Below are positions 60,405 to 64,000 of a stretch of DNA of 64,000 nucleotides, piece after piece (position 1 is the stretch's first letter; the number at the start of each line of letters is the position of its first letter). The translations under genes and the position numbers were made by a program. Under the pieces are notes generated by a model. It did no database searches. It was not told the origin of the DNA and was given only the letters and a program-made list of their open reading frames with translations. The stretch is from Apostichopus japonicus (taxonomy: Eukaryota; Echinodermata; Holothuroidea; Aspidochirotida; Stichopodidae): positions 17,696,577 to 17,760,576 of the forward strand of contig NC_092582.1 of the NCBI RefSeq assembly GCF_037975245.1. Reading direction: 5' to 3'.

Positions 60405-62345
60405 TTAATCAGAGTCAGAAATGATGACGACATCACACTCCGACTGGGATCTAACCTCACTGTCCTTCCCTCCAGATACTGGCGGACTCGGTGAACTTGA
60501 GTCCAGAATTTCAATGTAATCGCTACTGTCTTCAGACGGTTCGCCGTTACCGATCTTTCCGTTTCCCGATGTTCCGGCAGACTGAGAGCCCTGCTTGATT
60601 TGAACAAATGCATAGCTGTGGCATTCCGTGACTGGTACCAGACCCTCCACGCCGAGGTTATCGATTGGGTCGCTATCTGAAGTATCAGGTGGAGAGACGG
60701 GCCTACCGTTGTCGACCCTACAGGAGAGAGCTGCTTCCACCACCTCCAATTCTTTCAATGAGGAAGTTTCATTGTGTCGGTTGAAACCGTTCAATCCCTT
60801 AGCACCACCACTCTCCGACTCTGAAGAAGGAACACTGTTACTTTGGGATATATCATTATTAACAACCGTTCTATTCTCGATGATACTTGCGCCATCCTCT
60901 TCACTTTCCATGTCGTCGTCAGAGAGTGAGACGACACTCGGCACTGACGACAAGACACTCTGCTCCTCTTCCTCGTACCCGTCCTCCCCACCTTCCGCCA
61001 TACTGCTCTCTTCTTCTGAAGTCAGCACCGCCTCAGTCTCGTCGTTTTGAAGAAAGATGTCGATGTCGGATGCTCCTGATTCCACATCCTCCTTGCCCAC
61101 TGCTTCTGAAACTTTCCCAATATCGTGATCCGAGGTCTCAGAGTCTGTCCCGCAATGAGTACCGTCTTCACAGACCTCCTTGACAGTTTTTAATTTTTTG
61201 GTGGGCGGTTGTTCTTGGTCGCTGTTGCAGTTCCCGACATCTTCCTTTCCTCCCCGCACCCACTCTTCATTTTCCTCCTCCTCCTCTTCCTCGTCTGTCG
61301 ACGCTGCTTCTAAGTCCTCGCCTCTCGCCTCCCTCACCTTCTGCTCCTGAGAAAACTTGTCCATCTCCTCTGTTAACTTCTTAGAAGAGACTTCTTGATT
61401 CGCTTGCAGTCTCGATCTGAGTTCTTCGCTCTCCTTGGCAGGATCATTTTCCGCTCGCTGAAAATCAGCATACCCAAAACTTTGAATCAGATCCGCCTGT
61501 CTGCGTTTCTTAAGCTCGCCACCAATGTCCACAAAGATCTCCCTGGCCAGAACTCCAACCTCAACTTCGTCGATTCCTAAGCTTTGCTTTTCGTTCGCTT
61601 TCTGGATCACAGTTAACACGTCTTGATAATCTGGGAAATAGTCTGGTTTGTTCATCAGTTTCGTTATCTTTACGTTGATTTCCCTGTAGTTTGAAGAACG
61701 ATAAAACAAGCGGTCCTCTTTGGCTCGACCGGCAGAGTTTGATATCTTCTTTAACTTGCACAGCATGTCCCACCCTTTCACAAACCTATTCCTGAGCCTG
61801 TGCTCCTGGATGTGTATGGATCTTTCATCTTCCATTTCATCTAGAGTCAACTCTCTCTCTGAGAGCTTCTGAATGGCACGATGAAGCTTTCCCAGTTTCT
61901 TTTCCAATTTTTCGATTCTCCTCTGAGTTTTATCATTCCTGGAAGTATCCTGAGAGTCGGGTGCTGCCCCCTGCCTGTTGTTGATGGTAGATTCCTTAGA
62001 GTGAGAAGGCTGCTGAAAGTCACTTTCAGTTTGCGATGAGTCATGGCTGGTGCTTGCTACTACCTCCTTTGTTCCATTTTGAACAGTCGTCGTGGTGGTG
62101 GTGGTGGTTTTGGATCTCTCACGTACCTTCAGGATTTGTTTCAGGTCCCAGATACATTTAAACATGGACTTGACTCCATTATCACCACTCAGGATGTTCA
62201 AGTGCCTTTTTAGTATGACCTCAAACTCCTCAGATTTCAGAAATTCAGAGCTTGTTACGTCATAATGCTGCTGAAGCTTGGCACAGGAGTTGTCGACTAA
62301 TTCCCTTTTGCTCGATGGTGATACAGTTTTACACAGTTCTTGAAA
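60405..62345 (-). CDS. DAXX: DAXX (death-domain-associated protein), H3.3 chaperone; large terminal exon, 5' part of gene missing
   Basis: The 646-residue open exon is preceded by acceptor tttttaacag. It starts FQELCKTVSPSSKREL, continuing through an SEEFEVILKRHLNIL segment, and so matches the second part of the DAXX helical-bundle domain (about residues 1-76). A Thr-rich linker follows (eight Thr at 80-87). The histone-binding domain spans about 139-340: RRIEKLEKKLGKLHRAI, HRLRNRFVKGWDMLCKLKKI, YREINVKITKLMNKP, FPDYQDVLTVIQKA, RRQADLIQSFG. Then come a Glu run (about 351-358), a basic PPTKKLKT nuclear-signal-like stretch, and acidic/Ser-rich low complexity. The C-terminus is VVIISDSD, a SUMO-interaction motif like that ending vertebrate DAXX. 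DAXX acts in the nucleus with ATRX to deposit H3.3. The reading frame stays open above the leucine at 62201 to the acceptor. Upstream exons, including the start, were not recognised. Confidence 0.93.
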   Translation of the reverse strand, partial: FQELCKTVSPSSKRELVDNSCAKLQQHYDVTSSEFLKSEEFEVILKRHLNILSGDNGVKSMFKCIWDLKQILKVRERSKTTTTTTTTVQNGTKEVVASTSHDSSQTESDFQQPSHSKESTINNRQGAAPDSQDTSRNDKTQRRIEKLEKKLGKLHRAIQKLSERELTLDEMEDERSIHIQEHRLRNRFVKGWDMLCKLKKISNSAGRAKEDRLFYRSSNYREINVKITKLMNKPDYFPDYQDVLTVIQKANEKQSLGIDEVEVGVLAREIFVDIGGELKKRRQADLIQSFGYADFQRAENDPAKESEELRSRLQANQEVSSKKLTEEMDKFSQEQKVREARGEDLEAASTDEEEEEEENEEWVRGGKEDVGNCNSDQEQPPTKKLKTVKEVCEDGTHCGTDSETSDHDIGKVSEAVGKEDVESGASDIDIFLQNDETEAVLTSEEESSMAEGGEDGYEEEEQSVLSSVPSVVSLSDDDMESEEDGASIIENRTVVNNDISQSNSVPSSESESGGAKGLNGFNRHNETSSLKELEVVEAALSCRVDNGRPVSPPDTSDSDPIDNLGVEGLVPVTECHSYAFVQIKQGSQSAGTSGNGKIGNGEPSEDSSDYIEILDSSSPSPPVSGGKDSEVRSQSECDVVIISDSD

Positions 62346-62454
62346 CTGTTAAAAAAGAAAGAAAAAATGCTACTTTAACAAGTAATGCAACTCTTTTTGC
62401 ATTCTGTTGCAGTCAAAAGTCAGTTAGCACTACTACTCGTACTCATGGACATGT

Positions 62455-62612
62455 TCACATATTCGTACTGTGCAAATTCGTACTGTTTTCGTATTGTGCA
62501 ATATTCGTACTGTGCAAAATCGTACTGTGCACATATCGTACTGTATTCGTATTGCGCAATATTCGTACTGTGCAAATTCGTACTGTGCACATATTCGTAC
62601 TGTGCAAAAGTC
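62455..62612. repeat. CGTACTGTGCAA imperfect tandem repeat in the DAXX intron
   Basis: About ten copies of TTCGTACTGTGCAA-like units in three spacing variants, about 110 bp upstream (in transcript order) of the DAXX terminal-exon acceptor. Confidence 0.85.
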
Positions 62613-62966
62613 ATGTAACTCACAGTGTTACTGACTGATTTGTACCTGTACTCCGAACATTGTACTCAAACCTAAGTTCATTCTCGGTATCCTGTAGCTT
62701 GTACTTGTTTGATTACAAGAAATTCGTTGTCGCTTTTTAATCCAACACCCACGCATTTTTCCTAACTGTAATAATAATAATAAAATAATAATAAAGTGGT
62801 TTTCTGCAATGTAATATGTTCAAGTGAGGATGAATGTACTGCATGTTTTTTTTTTTAAGGAGCTTCAAAATAATATTACTGCACATTAATTGATATATAT
62901 ACATGTGTATGAACCCTATAGTACCATACATTGCTTGAATATTTAATGCAGTTGATTGTCCCAACA

Positions 62967-62994
62967 GATTAACTCCAGTCTCTAGGAGTTAATC
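62967..62994. repeat. Short hairpin with adjoining direct repeat
   Basis: GATTAACTCC, an 8-nt loop, then GGAGTTAATC. GATTAACTCCAGTCT recurs at 63003. Confidence 0.6.
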
Positions 62995-63554
62995 TCCTAA
63001 TAGATTAACTCCAGTCTTTAAGGAACATGCAAATGGGAATTGGATTTTAGCCAGTACATATTTTTTTCAAGCCAGTGGTCAAAATTGTGAAATTCTAAGC
63101 CTGAGACCACTAGGCCAATAACTAAGATGCAATACAAATCCATGCAATAGGAAAACAATATACTGTACTTGCATGGCCTCAAATAACAAGTTTTACAATG
63201 CATTACAACTCTGTCACTTGGACAAATAAGTGGTGCTAAATGTCATCAAAGGATGCTCTTGTGGATGCATTCCCCTTGTTTCGAGTACATTACACAATAA
63301 TAGGTAAAAAATCTTCGCCGTTGATGACAACGATACTTCTATAAAAATTGCCAACATTTTCATCAATATTTTGCCAAAATATGTAAACGATAGATTTATA
63401 TGCATCTTGCTAAAAAACTGCAAAAGCTTGCTATTGAATTATTAGTATTACAGCAAATAATATTTTCACAACATGTAAACAGTTGCTAGTTCAAAGTTTT
63501 ATTTGTGTCAAAACTGAGCCACCATGCTGGCAATGAACTGCACATAGCCAGACC

Positions 63555-63640
63555 TGTTAACTCTCCCGGTTTTACCGGGAGACTCCCGGTTTTACCCGCA
63601 TCTCCCGGCCTCCCAGTTTCATATTCTATTCTCCCGATTT
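63555..63640 (+). repeat. Fragment of a CTCCCGG-rich repeat, possibly related to the 51614-52546 element
   Basis: Repeated CTCCCGGTTTTACC-type motifs resemble, in reverse, the CGGGAGA/CGGGTGAC region at 52443-52530, and the adjoining CTGTTAACTCTCCC resembles that element's terminus. It is probably an end fragment. Confidence 0.4.
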
Positions 63641-64000
63641 TTTAATATTTCATCACTTGCGACATTTCTGAAAATAGCCAACAGTTAGTCTTATATGCTT
63701 ATACGCGTAATAAGTGTAATCTAAAAAAAGATTGATTGTTTATAAACAAGTTACGACTGACACAGTGCTGTGCATGAATAGCAGGCTGCTTTGTCAGTTC
63801 TCGGACTTTGCGCAAGGTTGTTATTGTGCGTTGGCCTTGGTCGAGTCCTGAATACAGTACAGTAGTACGGCGTGCACTGTGAATATATACACAAGTTGTA
63901 ACTTGTTTGTATACGCGGCGCGGCATACCATATGTGTGTAGTTTGCATGCAGGCTATTTGTATACGACAAAAAACAGTTCAGTTCTATGCCGGCAAACAC

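Larger units (their letters stand above)
62346..64000 (-). other. DAXX upstream intron(s); 5' exons not identified
   Basis: DAXX needs further coding upstream of its phase-0 acceptor at 62346. No exon with the expected helical-bundle start was identified with confidence. The stretch holds tandem repeats, a TAATAA run (62765-62790) and a CTCCCGG repeat fragment. Confidence 0.5.

Noticed and set aside
60110-61183. Overlapping ORFs on both strands across DAXX
   Set aside because: They are shadows of the DAXX reading frame or of TA repeats.
62645-62690. Possible upstream DAXX exon ending at donor ACAG|gtacaa
   Set aside because: The frame that looks DAXX-like does not match the phase-0 acceptor at 62345, and the in-phase reading shows no similarity.

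Overview
The window is animal nuclear DNA. It has long gene-poor stretches, spliceosomal introns with GT..AG borders, many simple repeats and poly-C/poly-G tracts, and several families of decayed transposable elements. The protein families found (a Vav-type calponin-homology exon, a DAXX histone chaperone, CR1/L2-like LINE reverse transcriptases, TTAA-flanked MITEs, GGTCA-rich satellite-like repeats) fit an aquatic deuterostome invertebrate, perhaps an echinoderm. The species assignment is inference only.

Three protein-coding genes can be supported, all on the minus strand. (1) 23047-23259 is the first coding exon of a Vav-family Rho-GEF, carrying the N-terminal half of its CH domain. No other exon was recognised in the 23 kb downstream, so intron 1 is probably very long. 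(2) 44222-52720 is a complete seven-exon gene for a 295-residue amidohydrolase-2 family (COG3618-like) TIM-barrel hydrolase. Every splice junction is phase-compatible and the metal-binding motifs are present. (3) 60405-62345 is the large terminal exon of a DAXX orthologue with part of the helical-bundle domain, the histone-binding domain, an acidic region and three SUMO-interaction-like motifs. Its 5' exons are not identified. Weaker exon candidates lie at 12418-12484 and 34329-34606 (minus) and at 23678-23983 and 42255-42494 (plus).

The rest is mainly repeats. From 1 to 23 kb there are copies of a short dispersed repeat with a GAGACAGGTAAG core and several local duplications. At 25.0-25.9 kb a perfect hairpin is followed by an unnamed 0.62-kb element whose inverted ends are packed with CGAATGACA repeats. 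At 29.8-30.6 kb there is a 24-bp minisatellite of about 33 copies. At 34.9-37.25 kb a composite repeat holds a ~400-bp GGTCA-rich array. At 38-41.5 kb there is a nested transposon stack: a MITE containing another MITE, then a dead LINE split by a second MITE, then a second LINE 3' end. The amidohydrolase introns are loaded with the same TTAA MITE and with two hAT-like elements. At 53-60 kb are tandem duplications, LINE tails and a GGTCA-type repeat. No CRISPR, rRNA or tRNA gene and no intact autonomous transposon was seen.

The three genes do not form a functional unit: Vav is cytoplasmic signalling, the hydrolase is a predicted metabolic enzyme, and DAXX is nuclear chromatin assembly.
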